Shown here one piece after another: positions 1 to 8,771 of a DNA stretch of 64,000 nt. Where the stretch lies: positions 1,038,550 through 1,102,549 of the forward strand of contig NZ_LMPZ01000002.1 in assembly GCF_001424025.1 (NCBI RefSeq). Direction: 5' to 3'. Under the pieces are notes generated by a model. That model did not search any database. It was not told the DNA's origin and saw only the letters and a program-made list of their open reading frames with translations. Origin of the DNA: Brevundimonas sp. Leaf363. Its GTDB lineage: Bacteria; Pseudomonadota; Alphaproteobacteria; Caulobacterales; Caulobacteraceae. Each line of letters starts with the position of its first letter. Position 1 is the stretch's first letter. Position numbers and translations under genes: made by a program.

Positions 1-2
1 CG

Positions 3-350
3 TACAACGGCGTGGGCGACCCGATGGTCAGCGCCGATTACGCACTGCTGCGCGCCGCCGACCTGGCCCTGCAGGACGGCTATGACTGGTTCGAGGTGAC
101 CGGCCGCTGGACCGACGGCCGTCCTGACAGCCGTGGCGGCTTGCGCCCGCGCCTGTCCATCGGCGGCGGCTCGACCAGCTGGGGCAGCTACCGTGCGTCA
201 GGCGTAGGCGTCGGCCTCGGCCTGGACATCAGCGGCCCGCAACCGACCTCGACCACGCTTGAGGTCGTGATGGGTCGGGGTGCGACGCCCAGCAACCCGG
301 ACGCCTACAATGCGCGTGAGGTTCAACAGGCGCTCAGGGGTGTGAACTGA
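3..350 (+). CDS. CC0125/CC1285-type lipoprotein, C-terminal part (5' end outside window)
   Basis: The reading frame is open from base 3 to the stop at 348-350, so this is the end of a gene that begins upstream. The visible 115 residues contain LLRAADLALQDGYDWFEV, which resembles the conserved core (YLLRRAAELTLQ..G.DWF.V) of the small Caulobacter lipoprotein family CC0125/CC1285. A glycine/serine-rich stretch follows, then a terminal segment that would be a beta-rich periplasmic domain. The signal peptide and lipobox cannot be seen. No function is established for the family. A GTG at 12 could be taken as a start, but the family core is entered too abruptly for that. The family call is from memory of the motif. 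Confidence 0.7.
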   Translation, partial: YNGVGDPMVSADYALLRAADLALQDGYDWFEVTGRWTDGRPDSRGGLRPRLSIGGGSTSWGSYRASGVGVGLGLDISGPQPTSTTLEVVMGRGATPSNPDAYNAREVQQALRGVN

Positions 351-402
351 CATCGAGTTCGCTCTCCGCCCAAAGGGCAGAGATCGAACCGCGGACTGAG
401 CC

Positions 403-1581
403 CTACCGCCCCCGCGTCAGCGCGCGGTATTCCACCAGGCGTTCCTTGTCGCGCCGCACCTGATCGGCCACGGCGTTGTCGACGTCCAGCGAGGCGTAAC
501 GAACCCAGCCCTCGACCCCCAGCTTGTCCTGCACCGCCGCGACCGGCGTCTGCCACAGGAAATAGCTCATCCAGCTGATGACCAGCGCCAGGATGGCGGC
601 CAGGCCCTGAAGCGCGTGGAACACCAAGGCCTCGCCGGTCGGCGCCGGCTCCAGCACGACGAACAGCAGGCCGATCATCAGCACCAGCGGCGTCACGAAC
701 CGCGAGAACCAGCGCATCCAGTACCGCTCGCGCCGCACGCGCCACAGCTCCATCTGGACGAACTTCTCCAGGTATTCCATGCGCGCCCCCAGCCACATGG
801 TCAGGCGCGTCAGGTACAGCGCCCGCTGGCCCCAGCCCTTGCCGTCCATCTGAAACTGGGTCTCGGCCTGATCGGCCATGGCGCGGGCCGAGGTGAACAG
901 GTTCTGCAGCTCGCGCGTCGCCTGCACGATCTCGCGCGACAGCTCGTACGAGTCGTTCTCCAGACGGAAGCGATACTGGATGTAGAGAATCTGCTGCGCG
1001 CCGGCGAACACCCCGACGATCGCCGCCATGGCCGCGACGGCCAGCCCCACGCCGATCGGTCCCGACCCGCTCCAGGACGCGAACCAGGTCGGGCCCAACA
1101 GGGCCAGCAGGCCCATGCCGATGATGGAGGCCAGCTGCATCGCCCGCTTGGTGAAGACGTGGACGCACAGCGCCCGGAACACCCGGCGACCATAGTCATG
1201 GATGTGGCTGCGCAACGGTTGATCGACCGGGAAGCGTTCCTCGATCTGGCGCTGGAACAGCACGTGGAAGCGGTCGGGCTTCCCCTCCGTCTCCCAGAAC
1301 GGGAAGATATCCAGCGGCTGGTTGAAATACTCGTCGATGTGCGACGACACGACCGCCTCTGAGACCGGGTCGCTGGAGAAATACTCGCTGTCCTGAATGG
1401 GGCGCAGGATGCCGTCGGCCGACCGCTCGCTGCGCACGCCGGACGGGGTCACGCCCGGGATCTCGCGGTTGGGGGCGTCCTCTGCACCGGGCGGCGGCGG
1501 ATTTGGCGCGGCGGTCAGACCCCCCGTCTCCATTGAGATCGTCTCCACCGGTCGCTCGTCGCTCGGAGTGTGATCGGCCAT
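403..1581 (-). CDS. Uncharacterised inner-membrane protein with four predicted TM helices
   Basis: A 392-residue protein if it starts at the ATG at 1579-1581. The frame stays open upstream to 1821, but that extension would overlap crcB and reads as low-complexity shadow sequence. The first 100 residues are hydrophilic and proline-rich. Two hydrophobic segments follow near residues 165-215 (ASIIGMGLLALLG, then GVGLAVAAMAAIVGVFAG). Next comes a helical cytosolic stretch rich in R/E/Q, and a second pair of hydrophobic segments (LVLMIGLLFVVLE and LQGLAAILALVISWMSYFLW). The tail is charged. I do not recognise the family. It is transcribed away from crcB, and 193 bases separate the two starts. Confidence 0.7.
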   Translation of the reverse strand: MADHTPSDERPVETISMETGGLTAAPNPPPPGAEDAPNREIPGVTPSGVRSERSADGILRPIQDSEYFSSDPVSEAVVSSHIDEYFNQPLDIFPFWETEGKPDRFHVLFQRQIEERFPVDQPLRSHIHDYGRRVFRALCVHVFTKRAMQLASIIGMGLLALLGPTWFASWSGSGPIGVGLAVAAMAAIVGVFAGAQQILYIQYRFRLENDSYELSREIVQATRELQNLFTSARAMADQAETQFQMDGKGWGQRALYLTRLTMWLGARMEYLEKFVQMELWRVRRERYWMRWFSRFVTPLVLMIGLLFVVLEPAPTGEALVFHALQGLAAILALVISWMSYFLWQTPVAAVQDKLGVEGWVRYASLDVDNAVADQVRRDKERLVEYRALTRGR

Positions 1582-1774
1582 CGAATGCTGTCGCCCCAGT
1601 CGCCCCGGCCGTGGACTATGCCCGAAAAGCCGCCCGGCCGCGACGGCTTCCCCCCCGACGCGAACGTGCGGTGTCTCAGCTATCGCCGTTAACCGAAGCC
1701 GGCGGCAAGTGAAGTTTCGGTCAGAACCGCGCTCTCCCTCGCCATGCCACGGGCGCGCGGCGTATAGGGCGCGG

Positions 1775-2161
1775 ATGACACGCTTCCTGTTGGTCGGATT
1801 GGGCGGCGCCGTGGGCTCCATGGCGCGCTATGGGCTGGGCGTCGCCGCCGGGCGACTGGCGCCGGGCTCGGCCTGGCCGTGGGGGACGTTTGCGGCGAAC
1901 CTGATCGGAGGCTTGCTGATGGGCCTGTTGGTCGGCGGATTGGCGCTGCGAAGCGGCGAGACGCAGGAAACGCTGCGGCTGCTGGTGGCCGTCGGCGTCC
2001 TAGGCGGCTTCACCACCTTTTCCGCCTTCAGCCTGGAGACGGCCCTGATGCTGCAACGGCGCGACTGGGGCCTGGCCGGCGGCTATGTCGCCCTGTCGGT
2101 CACGCTGGCCGTCGCGGGCGTGATGGTCGGCCTGTTCCTGATGCGGCGAGCGTTCGCATGA
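1775..2161 (+). CDS. crcB: Fluoride ion channel CrcB/Fluc
   Basis: A 128-residue, four-helix membrane protein of the Fluc/CrcB family, which exports fluoride as a dual-topology dimer in the inner membrane. Visible signatures are the N-terminal GGAVGSMARYGLG, the helix-2 NLIGGLLMG with its conserved Asn, and the GGFTTFSAFSLE segment that carries the Phe-box and the TMH3 break. The length is typical. The start is the ATG at 1775, because the upstream open frame has no CrcB character. The stop overlaps the next gene's ATG as ATGA, so the two are probably co-translated. I looked for a fluoride riboswitch upstream and did not find one. Confidence 0.93.
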   Translation: MTRFLLVGLGGAVGSMARYGLGVAAGRLAPGSAWPWGTFAANLIGGLLMGLLVGGLALRSGETQETLRLLVAVGVLGGFTTFSAFSLETALMLQRRDWGLAGGYVALSVTLAVAGVMVGLFLMRRAFA

Positions 2162-3153
2162 GCGCACAGGTCCAGACCCTTTACGTCGCCGAGAGCGAGG
2201 ACGGCATCCGCCTGGATCGCTGGTTCAAGCGCCGCTGGCCGCATGTCTCGCACATCCAGGTCCAGAAGCTGGCCCGCAGCGGCCAGATCCGCGTCGACGG
2301 TTCGCGCGCCAAACCCGAGGATCGCCTGACCGCCGGTGCCGCCGTGCGCGTACCGCCGATCGCGGAGGCGGACGAACGCACCGCCGCCGACAAGGCCGCC
2401 CTGACCCCCAGGGACATCGCCTACGCCAGGTCGCTGGTCCTTTATGAGGACGATCTGGTCATCGCGCTGAACAAGCCCGCCGGCCTGGCCGTGCAAGGCG
2501 GCACCAAGACGACGAAGCACGTCGACCGCCTGCTGTCCGCCTGGGGCGAGGGGATGGAGCGGCCGCGTCTCGTCCACCGCCTGGACCGCGACACCTCCGG
2601 CGTCCTGCTGCTGGGCAAGGGGCCTGAGGCGGCCAAGCGGCTGGCCGGCGCCTTCGCGCGGCGTCAGGCCAAAAAGACCTATTGGGCCATCGTCATCGGC
2701 AACCCCAAGCCGGTCTCGGGCCAGATCGACATGGCGCTGAAGAAGTCGGGCATCAACGACTATGAGATCATGCGCCCGGCCGATCCCAAGGAGAACGGCG
2801 CCGAAAGCGCCGAGACCGCCTATCAGACCATCAGCCGCGCCGCCCACCGCGCCGCCTGGATGGCTCTGCGCCCCTTCACCGGCCGCACCCACCAGCTCAG
2901 AGCCCACATGAAGGCCATCGGTCATCCCATTCTGGGGGATCCGAAATACGGCGACGCCTTCTCGACCGAACTGTCGGGCGTGCTGAAGCTGCAACTGCAC
3001 GCCCGCCGGATCGAACTGGACCATCCGTCCGGCGGAACCCTGGTGGTTGAGGCGCCGCTGAGCCCCGAGATGAAGGCCGGCTTCGCCCACTTCGGCTTCG
3101 ACGAGACCGACGCCGAGGCCGACCCCTTCGCCGGGGTCAAGCGCATCCGATGA
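2158..3153 (+). CDS. RluA/RluC-family 23S rRNA (or tRNA) pseudouridine synthase
   Basis: A 331-residue enzyme that isomerises uridine to pseudouridine in RNA. An S4 RNA-binding domain covers roughly residues 15-75 (RLDRWFKRRWPHVSHIQVQKL). The catalytic domain carries the family motif HRLDRDTSGVLLLGK with the nucleophilic Asp at about residue 143, followed by RTHQLRAHM and GHPILGDPKYGD near residues 245-265. S4 plus this catalytic core fits RluC or RluD; paralogue identity cannot be settled from sequence alone. The ATG at 2158 overlaps the crcB stop and the gene's own stop overlaps the next ATG, so it sits in a tightly coupled operon. Confidence 0.92.
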   Translation: MSAQVQTLYVAESEDGIRLDRWFKRRWPHVSHIQVQKLARSGQIRVDGSRAKPEDRLTAGAAVRVPPIAEADERTAADKAALTPRDIAYARSLVLYEDDLVIALNKPAGLAVQGGTKTTKHVDRLLSAWGEGMERPRLVHRLDRDTSGVLLLGKGPEAAKRLAGAFARRQAKKTYWAIVIGNPKPVSGQIDMALKKSGINDYEIMRPADPKENGAESAETAYQTISRAAHRAAWMALRPFTGRTHQLRAHMKAIGHPILGDPKYGDAFSTELSGVLKLQLHARRIELDHPSGGTLVVEAPLSPEMKAGFAHFGFDETDAEADPFAGVKRIR

Positions 3154-4619
3154 GCGACCTGCTGGCCGAGGCGCGCGCGCTGATGGCCCAGGGGCGGGCG
3201 GCGGACGCCCTGTCCCGGCTCAAACGCCTGCCCGCCGACGCCCCCGCCGTCGCGCACCATTTCCACAGCCAGGCGCTGAAGGCCGTCGGCCGGATGGAGG
3301 ACGCCGTCGCGCCCGCGCGCCGGGCCGCCGACCTGTCCCCCACGGGCGTCGCCTACCGCCACAACCTGGCGGCCCTGCTGGGCGATCTGGACCGCAACGC
3401 CGAGGCCGAGGACGCCGCGCGGCAGGCTTTGGCCATCGGCGGCGACGCGCCCGAGACCTGGCTGGTGCTGGGCCGCGCCCTGCAGGGCCTGAACCGCTTT
3501 GACCAGGCCGACGCAGCCTACCGCGCCGCCGTCCAGCGCCGTCCCGGCTATGCCGACGCCCTGAAGGAGCTGTCGCAACTGATCTGGATGCGCACGGGGG
3601 AAGTGAAGCAGGCCACCGCCGAACTGGACGCAGCCATCGCCGCACAACCCGGCGACCCGGCGATACGCATCGTCAAGGCGCGCCTGCTGGACTACGCCGG
3701 TCGCCCGGAGGCCGCCTACGCCGCCCTGACGCAGGGTCCGCTGAACCCGGCCGGCGAGCTGACGGCCGCCCAGCTGGCGCTGCACATCGCGCCCGCCCGC
3801 GCTCTGGCCCACGCCCGCCGCATCGAAGCGACGGCGCCGACGGCCCATCCCGTCCGCCTGGTCCTGGCCGAGGCGCACCTGGCGCTGGGCCAGCCGGATC
3901 AGGCCCTGACCTATCTGGAGGCCCTGTCGGCCGCCACGCCGCTGGACCAGTACGTCATCGCCCTGAGCGCCACGGCCTGGCGCATGACCGGCGATCCCCG
4001 ATACCCAGCCCTCTACGACTACGACGCCTTCGTCCGCCCCTCGCTGATCGACACCCCGGACGGCTGGCCCGATCTGCCGTCCTATCTGGCGGACCTCAAA
4101 CGCACCCTGGTCGCCCTCCACGGCCTTAAGACTCACCCCGTCGGCCAGTCCCTGCGCGGCGGATCCCAGACCACGGCGGCGCTGAAGCGCAGCGACGATC
4201 CCGTCATCCAAGCCTTCTTCCAGGCCATCGACGGCCCGATCCGCCGCTACATGGACGCGGTGGGGCAGGGGACCGACATCCTCCGAAGCCGCAACACCGG
4301 CGCCTACGCCATCGCCGGCAGCTGGTCGGTGCGCCTGCGCCCCAACGGCTTCCATGCCGACCACGTCCACCCGCAGGGCTGGCTGTCCAGCGCCTGCTAC
4401 ATCGACCTGCCGGACGCGGTGGAGGGCTCAGGGAACGAAGGCTGGATCCAGTTCGGCCACCCCGCCATCCCGACGCCGCAACCCCTGCCAGCCGAGCATG
4501 TGGTCAAGCCCCAGCCCGGAACCCTGGTGCTGTTTCCGTCCTACATGTGGCACGGCACCATTCCGTTCGGCGGTGACCAGCACCGCCTGACCATCGCCTT
4601 CGACGTGATCCCGCAATGA
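3150..4619 (+). CDS. TPR-repeat protein with C-terminal 2OG-Fe(II) oxygenase domain
   Basis: A 489-residue two-part protein. Residues 1 to about 290 are alanine-rich helical repeats with TPR spacing (for example [20 protein letters not shown] and [20 protein letters not shown]). The C-terminal 200 residues form a double-stranded beta-helix oxygenase of the putative 2OG-FeII_Oxy_5 type. Its likely iron ligands are H402 and D404 (HAD in NGFHADHVH) and H468 (MWHGTIPF), and the 2-oxoglutarate-binding Arg is R479 (HRLTIAFD). The facial triad is intact, so the enzyme should be active. Its substrate is unknown; TPR-linked members may hydroxylate a protein. ATGA overlaps at both ends place it in the crcB-to-ATP12 operon. 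Confidence 0.88.
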   Translation: MSDLLAEARALMAQGRAADALSRLKRLPADAPAVAHHFHSQALKAVGRMEDAVAPARRAADLSPTGVAYRHNLAALLGDLDRNAEAEDAARQALAIGGDAPETWLVLGRALQGLNRFDQADAAYRAAVQRRPGYADALKELSQLIWMRTGEVKQATAELDAAIAAQPGDPAIRIVKARLLDYAGRPEAAYAALTQGPLNPAGELTAAQLALHIAPARALAHARRIEATAPTAHPVRLVLAEAHLALGQPDQALTYLEALSAATPLDQYVIALSATAWRMTGDPRYPALYDYDAFVRPSLIDTPDGWPDLPSYLADLKRTLVALHGLKTHPVGQSLRGGSQTTAALKRSDDPVIQAFFQAIDGPIRRYMDAVGQGTDILRSRNTGAYAIAGSWSVRLRPNGFHADHVHPQGWLSSACYIDLPDAVEGSGNEGWIQFGHPAIPTPQPLPAEHVVKPQPGTLVLFPSYMWHGTIPFGGDQHRLTIAFDVIPQ

Positions 4620-5374
4620 GCCACATCCCGCCCCTCGATCCCATGGTCGCCGCCCGCAAGGGCTTCCGCGAGAGCGAGGAGCGGCTGAAGCGGTTCTGGA
4701 AGGCCGTCACCGTCGAGGCCACGGACGGCGGCTTCGTCATCCTGCTGGACGGGCGGGCGCCCAAGACGCCGGCCCACGCCCGTTTCGTCCTGCCGACCGA
4801 GGCCGCGGCCCGCATGGTCGCGGACGAGTGGGGCGCCCAGGGCGAGTTCATCGAGCCCGCCGCCATGCCCGCCACCCGCCTGGCCGCCACCGCCATCGAC
4901 CGCGTGTCGCAGGCGCGCGAGGCGGTGGCCGACGAGATCGCCGCCTACGCCGGCTCCGACGCCCTCTGCTATCTGGCCGAACACCCGCGCGGTCTGGTGG
5001 AGCAGCAGGCTCGCGCCTGGACGCCGTGGCGCGACTGGGCGTCCGGCGCGCTGGGCGTCCGGCTGGAGCCCGCCGAAGGCATCATCCACCGCGCCCAGGA
5101 CCCCGCCGCCGTCGCCCGCGTGCGGGATCTGGCCCTGGCGCTGGACGACTTCGCCCTGACCGGCCTGGCCACCGCCGTACCCCTGCTGGGCAGCGCGGTC
5201 CTGGGCCTGGCGGTCCAGCGCGGCGCCCTGACCGGCGAGGCCGCCTTCGACCTGTCCCGCCTGGACGAGGCCTTCCAGGAAGGTCAGTGGGGCGTCGACG
5301 CCGAGAACGCCGACCGCACCGAAGCCAGGCGCGCGGAAGCGATGCTGCTGGAGCGCTGGTTCAAGGCCCTCTGA
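4616..5374 (+). CDS. ATP12-family chaperone for F1-ATPase assembly
   Basis: A 252-residue protein of the ATP12 family, known in mitochondria and alphaproteobacteria to bind the F1 alpha subunit before it joins the F1 hexamer. The N-terminal [27 protein letters not shown] is typical of the family, as are the middle part ([14 protein letters not shown], then [17 protein letters not shown]) and the C-terminal [15 protein letters not shown] segment (read here as [15 protein letters not shown]). The ATG at 4616 overlaps the upstream stop. No ATP synthase genes are nearby, which is usual for this gene. It is followed by a 77-base gap before pccB. Confidence 0.92.
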   Translation: MSHIPPLDPMVAARKGFRESEERLKRFWKAVTVEATDGGFVILLDGRAPKTPAHARFVLPTEAAARMVADEWGAQGEFIEPAAMPATRLAATAIDRVSQAREAVADEIAAYAGSDALCYLAEHPRGLVEQQARAWTPWRDWASGALGVRLEPAEGIIHRAQDPAAVARVRDLALALDDFALTGLATAVPLLGSAVLGLAVQRGALTGEAAFDLSRLDEAFQEGQWGVDAENADRTEARRAEAMLLERWFKAL

Positions 5375-5451
5375 CCCGACCCCTGCGATCCGCCCCCGCG
5401 CTTGCCTCCCGCCCGCCGCGCCCCTACCCAAGGACGCAAAGGAGCCGGCCC

Positions 5452-6984
5452 ATGCAGCACATCCTCGAGGAACTGGAATCCCGCCGCGAAAGGGCCCGCA
5501 TGGGCGGCGGCGAGGCCCGCATCCAGGCCCAGCACGCCAAGGGCAAGCTGACGGCGCGCGAGCGGATCGACGTCCTGCTGGACGAAGACAGCTTCGAGGA
5601 AACCGACATGTTCGTGGAGCATCGCAGCCACGACTTCGGCATGGAGAAACAGCGCATCCCCGGCGACGGCGTCGTCACCGGCCGCGGCACCATCGGCGGC
5701 CGCCTGGTCTATGTCTTCTCCAAGGATTTCACCGTCTTCGGCGGCTCTCTTTCGGGCGCGCATGCGGCCAAGATCGTCAAGCTGCAGAAGATGGCCCTGA
5801 CCACGGGCGCGCCGATCATCGGCCTGTTCGACGCCGGCGGCGCCCGCATCCAGGAGGGGGTCGAGAGCCTGGCCGGATACGCCGACATCTTCCTGCAGAA
5901 CACGCTGGCCTCGGGCGTCATCCCCCAGATCAGCGTCATCATGGGCCCCTGCGCCGGCGGCGACGTCTATTCGCCGGCCATCACCGACTTCATCTTCATG
6001 GTGCGCGACACCTCCTACATGTACGTCACCGGCCCCGACGTGGTGAAGACGGTGACCAACGAGGTGGTCAGCCACGAGGATCTGGGCGGCGCCAGCGTTC
6101 ACACCAAGAAGTCCGGCGTGTCCGACGGCGCTTTCGACAACGATCTGGAGGCCCTCAGCGAGGTCCGCCGCCTGATCGGCTTCCTGCCCCTGTCGAACCG
6201 CGAGAAGCCGCCGGTCCGCGACAGCTACGACGACCCCGACCGCCAGGAGCCCAGCCTGGACGCCCTGGTCCCGGCCAACCCGAACCAGCCCTATGACATC
6301 AAGGAGCTGATCCTGAAGACGGTGGACGAGGCCGATTTCTTCGAGATCGGCGCCGACTTCGCCAAGAACATCGTCACCGGCTTCGGCCGCCTGGACGGCC
6401 AGCCCATCGGCGTCGTCGCCAACCAGCCCCAGGTCCTGGCCGGGGTGCTGGACATCGACTCGAGCCGTAAGGCCGCCCGCTTCGTCCGCTTCTGCGACGC
6501 CTTCGACATCCCCCTGGTCACCTTCGTCGACGTGCCCGGCTTCATGCCAGGCACGCGCCAGGAATACGGCGCCCTGATCAAGCACGGCGCCAAGCTGTTG
6601 TTCGCCTATGCCGAGGCCACGGTGCCGAAACTGACCGTCATCACGCGCAAGGCCTACGGCGGCGCCTATGATGTGATGAGCTCCAAACACCTGCGCGGCG
6701 ACGTCAACTACGCCTGGCCCTCGGCCGAGATCGCCGTCATGGGCGCCAAGGGCGCGGTCGAGATCATCTTCCGCAAGGAAGCCGCCGACCCCGAGGCCCT
6801 GGCGGCCCGCGAAGCCGAGTATAAAGACCGCTTCGCCAACCCCTTCGTCGCGGCCGGCCTGGGCTACATCGACGACGTGATCATGCCGCACGGGACGCGG
6901 CGGAGGTTGATCCGGGCGCTAAGGGCTCTGAAGGGGAAGGTGCAGGAGAATCCGTGGAAGAAGCATGATAATATCCCGCTATAG
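5452..6984 (+). CDS. pccB: Propionyl-CoA carboxylase beta subunit (carboxyltransferase)
   Basis: A 510-residue biotin-dependent carboxyltransferase, the usual length for PccB. It transfers the carboxyl group from carboxybiotin on PccA to propionyl-CoA, giving methylmalonyl-CoA. Both crotonase-like halves are visible. The N half has the oxyanion-forming [20 protein letters not shown] and [13 protein letters not shown]. The C half has [24 protein letters not shown] and [18 protein letters not shown]. The ATG at 5452 has the purine-rich AAAGGAG 8 bases upstream. pccA and a mutase are not in this window. The last 6 bases overlap the end of a convergent gene. Confidence 0.95.
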   Translation: MQHILEELESRRERARMGGGEARIQAQHAKGKLTARERIDVLLDEDSFEETDMFVEHRSHDFGMEKQRIPGDGVVTGRGTIGGRLVYVFSKDFTVFGGSLSGAHAAKIVKLQKMALTTGAPIIGLFDAGGARIQEGVESLAGYADIFLQNTLASGVIPQISVIMGPCAGGDVYSPAITDFIFMVRDTSYMYVTGPDVVKTVTNEVVSHEDLGGASVHTKKSGVSDGAFDNDLEALSEVRRLIGFLPLSNREKPPVRDSYDDPDRQEPSLDALVPANPNQPYDIKELILKTVDEADFFEIGADFAKNIVTGFGRLDGQPIGVVANQPQVLAGVLDIDSSRKAARFVRFCDAFDIPLVTFVDVPGFMPGTRQEYGALIKHGAKLLFAYAEATVPKLTVITRKAYGGAYDVMSSKHLRGDVNYAWPSAEIAVMGAKGAVEIIFRKEAADPEALAAREAEYKDRFANPFVAAGLGYIDDVIMPHGTRRRLIRALRALKGKVQENPWKKHDNIPL

Positions 6985-7923
6985 GTCTAGCGTCGGAGCG
7001 ATGCTGTAAGGCTGGTATTCGACCCCATAGACCCGCTTTACGATCACCCGTTCGCTTATTGGCGCGCCGGATTTGTCGAGCTGGAGCGAGTATTCGCCGT
7101 CGATCTTGATTGCGTCTCCAGGCTGGAGTCCGACCTCACGGCTGTGAAAGCGTGCCAGCCAGATTTGATCGGCAATGGTCGCTCTAACAGTCCTGTCGCC
7201 GAACTTCAGCTGCCACTGACTTCGGCCGAGGTAGTCCGGCTTTTTCACAGTCAGAAGACTGCCGCGGAGCGGGTGGGTCGTCTCCGATGCGACCTCTACG
7301 CCTTCGATTTGGGCGACATCGAGCCGTTGGCTGACATCCATTGCGACGGAGCCGATCGTCGACTCGAAAACGGCGTGGTCGCCATCGGCTAGCATCTCCT
7401 TGGCAGTCCCCAACCGCCTAACTGAATCAAGGAGTAGTCCCCGACTAGGGGGGCTATATGCCGGAATTAATCGCACATCCGTCCGGATCGCCTCTTCCGA
7501 AATCCGGGCCTCGAGTTCGATGATTTTCTTGGGATTTTCGTCTTCTAACCATTCGATGGCGGCGTACTTTACCCGAACCAGATACGCGCCGATTAGCTGC
7601 TTTAAATCGAGGTTTTTGAGTGCCTCGTCATCGACAGATTTGAGTATTGATGTGAACCACGTCCGGAGTGATCCATTCTCGAAACCGAGTATGACAAGCG
7701 AAGTTGTGATGTGTCCGTCGATTGAATGAACAGCAGCGCCATCTAGCGCATGAAATGCGTCGGCAAACTGAGCTGCAGACCTGAACAAGGAGCTCGGCGC
7801 TTCCGCAAACGGATCGAATTTCAGCAGTAGTGAAAAGCTGGTATCGCTGTCACGCGCGGGAAGGACGGGATTTTCGAAGGTCCGCACGGCCAAAGAACGT
7901 CTCCGCGAATCATTGTGCAACAC
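6979..7923 (-). CDS. Orphan protein of unknown function, lower GC than its neighbours
   Basis: A 314-residue protein that I do not recognise. Its base composition is clearly lower in G+C than the flanking genes, with A/T-rich codons used freely, which suggests recent acquisition. The N-terminal two-thirds is mainly alpha-helical ([50 protein letters not shown]). The last 100 residues look beta-rich ([20 protein letters not shown], then [18 protein letters not shown]), perhaps a small barrel. There is no signal peptide or TM segment. Its stop region overlaps the pccB stop by 6 bases, tail to tail. It lies beside a truncated gene and a repeat cluster, so a role in an accessory system is possible but unproven. 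Confidence 0.6.
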   Translation of the reverse strand: MLHNDSRRRSLAVRTFENPVLPARDSDTSFSLLLKFDPFAEAPSSLFRSAAQFADAFHALDGAAVHSIDGHITTSLVILGFENGSLRTWFTSILKSVDDEALKNLDLKQLIGAYLVRVKYAAIEWLEDENPKKIIELEARISEEAIRTDVRLIPAYSPPSRGLLLDSVRRLGTAKEMLADGDHAVFESTIGSVAMDVSQRLDVAQIEGVEVASETTHPLRGSLLTVKKPDYLGRSQWQLKFGDRTVRATIADQIWLARFHSREVGLQPGDAIKIDGEYSLQLDKSGAPISERVIVKRVYGVEYQPYSIAPTLDL

Positions 7924-7972
7924 GCAACCATAGGCCTAACGCTCTCCTGACATAACATTGGTGGTTGAGACC

Positions 7973-8119
7973 ATGACCAACCTCCTCTTCCTCTGCTCCC
8001 GCAACCGCCTGCGCTCGCCAACGGCCGAGCAGGTGGTCGCCGCCTGGCCGGGGGTGGAGACGGCGTCGGCCGGGCTGGCGCCGGATGCGGCGTCCCTCTC
8101 CCAGAGGGAGAGGGCTTGA
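7973..8119 (+). pseudogene. Truncated low-molecular-weight protein tyrosine phosphatase-like gene
   Basis: From the ATG at 7973 the frame encodes MTNLLFLCSRNRLRSPTAEQ followed by a short continuation ending ASAGLAPDAA. This matches the N-terminus of the small LMW-PTP-like family, whose P-loop here is CSRNRLRS and whose full length is about 105 residues. The coding sequence then runs directly into an intergenic palindromic repeat (from 8094) and stops at 8117-8119 after 48 codons. I find no matching C-terminal half between or after the repeats up to 9009. The gene is therefore interpreted as cut off by the repeat. A short functional product is unlikely, because the general-acid Asp would be in the missing part. 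Confidence 0.75.
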
Positions 8120-8163
8120 GGCTCGCAGAGCGCAGCGATGCGCCAAGCCGAAAGGGTGAGGGG
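8094..8163 (+). repeat. Palindromic intergenic repeat, copy A
   Basis: A roughly 70-bp element whose outer end is a hairpin (CCCTCTCCCAGAGGGAGAGGG) and whose other end is CGAAAGGGTGAGGGG, with GCTTGAGG just inside the hairpin. The same sequence in inverse orientation is at 8234-8307 and 8676-8771, and related copies are at 23971-24041 and 24067-24139. Copies A and B are head-to-head, separated by 70 unique bases, giving a doublet like a REPIN. Copy A interrupts the phosphatase-like frame. Confidence 0.85.
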
Positions 8164-8233
8164 TGGGCGATGTCCAATCCTGGCACGGCGGCAGACCCAT
8201 CCGACCTCCCCGTGCGCAACCGGATAGGTTGTA

Positions 8234-8307
8234 CCCCTCACCCTTTCGCGCAAGACTGATCGCCTGATGGCTCTCAGGCGCTCAAGCCCTCTCCCTTTGG
8301 GAGAGGG
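8234..8307 (-). repeat. Palindromic intergenic repeat, copy B
   Basis: An inverse-orientation copy of the element at 8094-8163: it begins CCCCTCACCCTTTCG and ends GCCCTCTCCCTTTGGGAGAGGG, the terminal hairpin. The internal 30 bases differ more from copy A than the ends do. It ends 16 bases before the first ATG of the DUF559 gene and may supply part of its translation leader. Confidence 0.85.
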
Positions 8308-8323
8308 ATCAGTAAGGGGAGGG

Positions 8324-8674
8324 ATGATGGATCGGATCACCTTCGCCAGATCGCTCCGCCAAGCCCAGACGCCAGCCGAGGCCAAGCTCTGGAAAGCCCT
8401 GCGAAACGGACAACTCGACGGGCTGAAGTTTCGCCGCCAGCATGACATCAGCCTCTACGTCGTAGACTTCGCCTGCGAGGCCCTGAAGCTGGTCGTCGAA
8501 CTGGACGGCGGGGTGCATCGGGACGAGGCGCAGGTGGTGAAGGACCTGCATCGCCAGCAGGATCTGGAACAGATGGGTTGGGCGGTGCTGCGGTTCGAGA
8601 ATGCGCAGGTGACGGGGCGGATGGGCGAGGTGCTGGAGGCGATCCGGGCCTACGCACGAGGCGTTCGAGGGTAG
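8324..8674 (+). CDS. DUF559 endonuclease-like protein bracketed by repeats
   Basis: A 116-residue protein of the DUF559 family, which has the PD-(D/E)XK fold related to Vsr very-short-patch repair endonucleases. It shows the typical opening ARSLRQAQTPAEAKLWKALR, then FRRQHDISLYVVDFACEALKLVVELDGGVH, where D and E-L-D-G are candidate metal ligands, then QQDLEQMGWAVLRFENAQV. The start is ATG 8324 or 8327, preceded by AAGGGGAGGG. The coding region is enclosed by direct-orientation copies B and C of the palindromic repeat: copy B ends 16 bases before it and copy C starts 1 base after the stop. Cellular function is not established; a role in repeat mobility or mismatch repair is speculation. Confidence 0.88.
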   Translation: MMDRITFARSLRQAQTPAEAKLWKALRNGQLDGLKFRRQHDISLYVVDFACEALKLVVELDGGVHRDEAQVVKDLHRQQDLEQMGWAVLRFENAQVTGRMGEVLEAIRAYARGVRG

Positions 8675-8675
8675 A

Positions 8676-8771
8676 CCCCTCACCCTTTGCCGCTTGGCGC
8701 CGCCCTTCGGGTCGCGCCAGAACGACGGCTACCGCCGCCGTGCGCTCAAGCCCTCTCCCTGTGGCAGGGGG
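8676..8771 (-). repeat. Palindromic intergenic repeat, copy C
   Basis: Begins CCCCTCACCCTTTGCCGC directly after the DUF559 stop codon and ends GCTCAAGCCCTCTCCCTGTG plus a short G-run. It has the same orientation as copy B. The terminal hairpin is less perfect (CCCTCTCCCTGTGGCAGGGGG) and the middle is longer, with its own small palindrome CGCCCTTCGGGTCGCG. Confidence 0.8.

Noticed and set aside
363..383. CTCTCCGCCCAAAGGGCAGAG as a terminator after the first lipoprotein gene
   Set aside because: The stem has a two-base bulge and no T-run on either strand, so the support is too weak.
1600..1774. Possible fluoride riboswitch in front of crcB
   Set aside because: The conserved fluoride aptamer elements could not be found; the region shows only GC-rich sequence.
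1582..1821. An 80-codon upstream extension of the membrane protein at 403-1581
   Set aside because: It would overlap crcB and its promoter, and the translation is basic and low-complexity.
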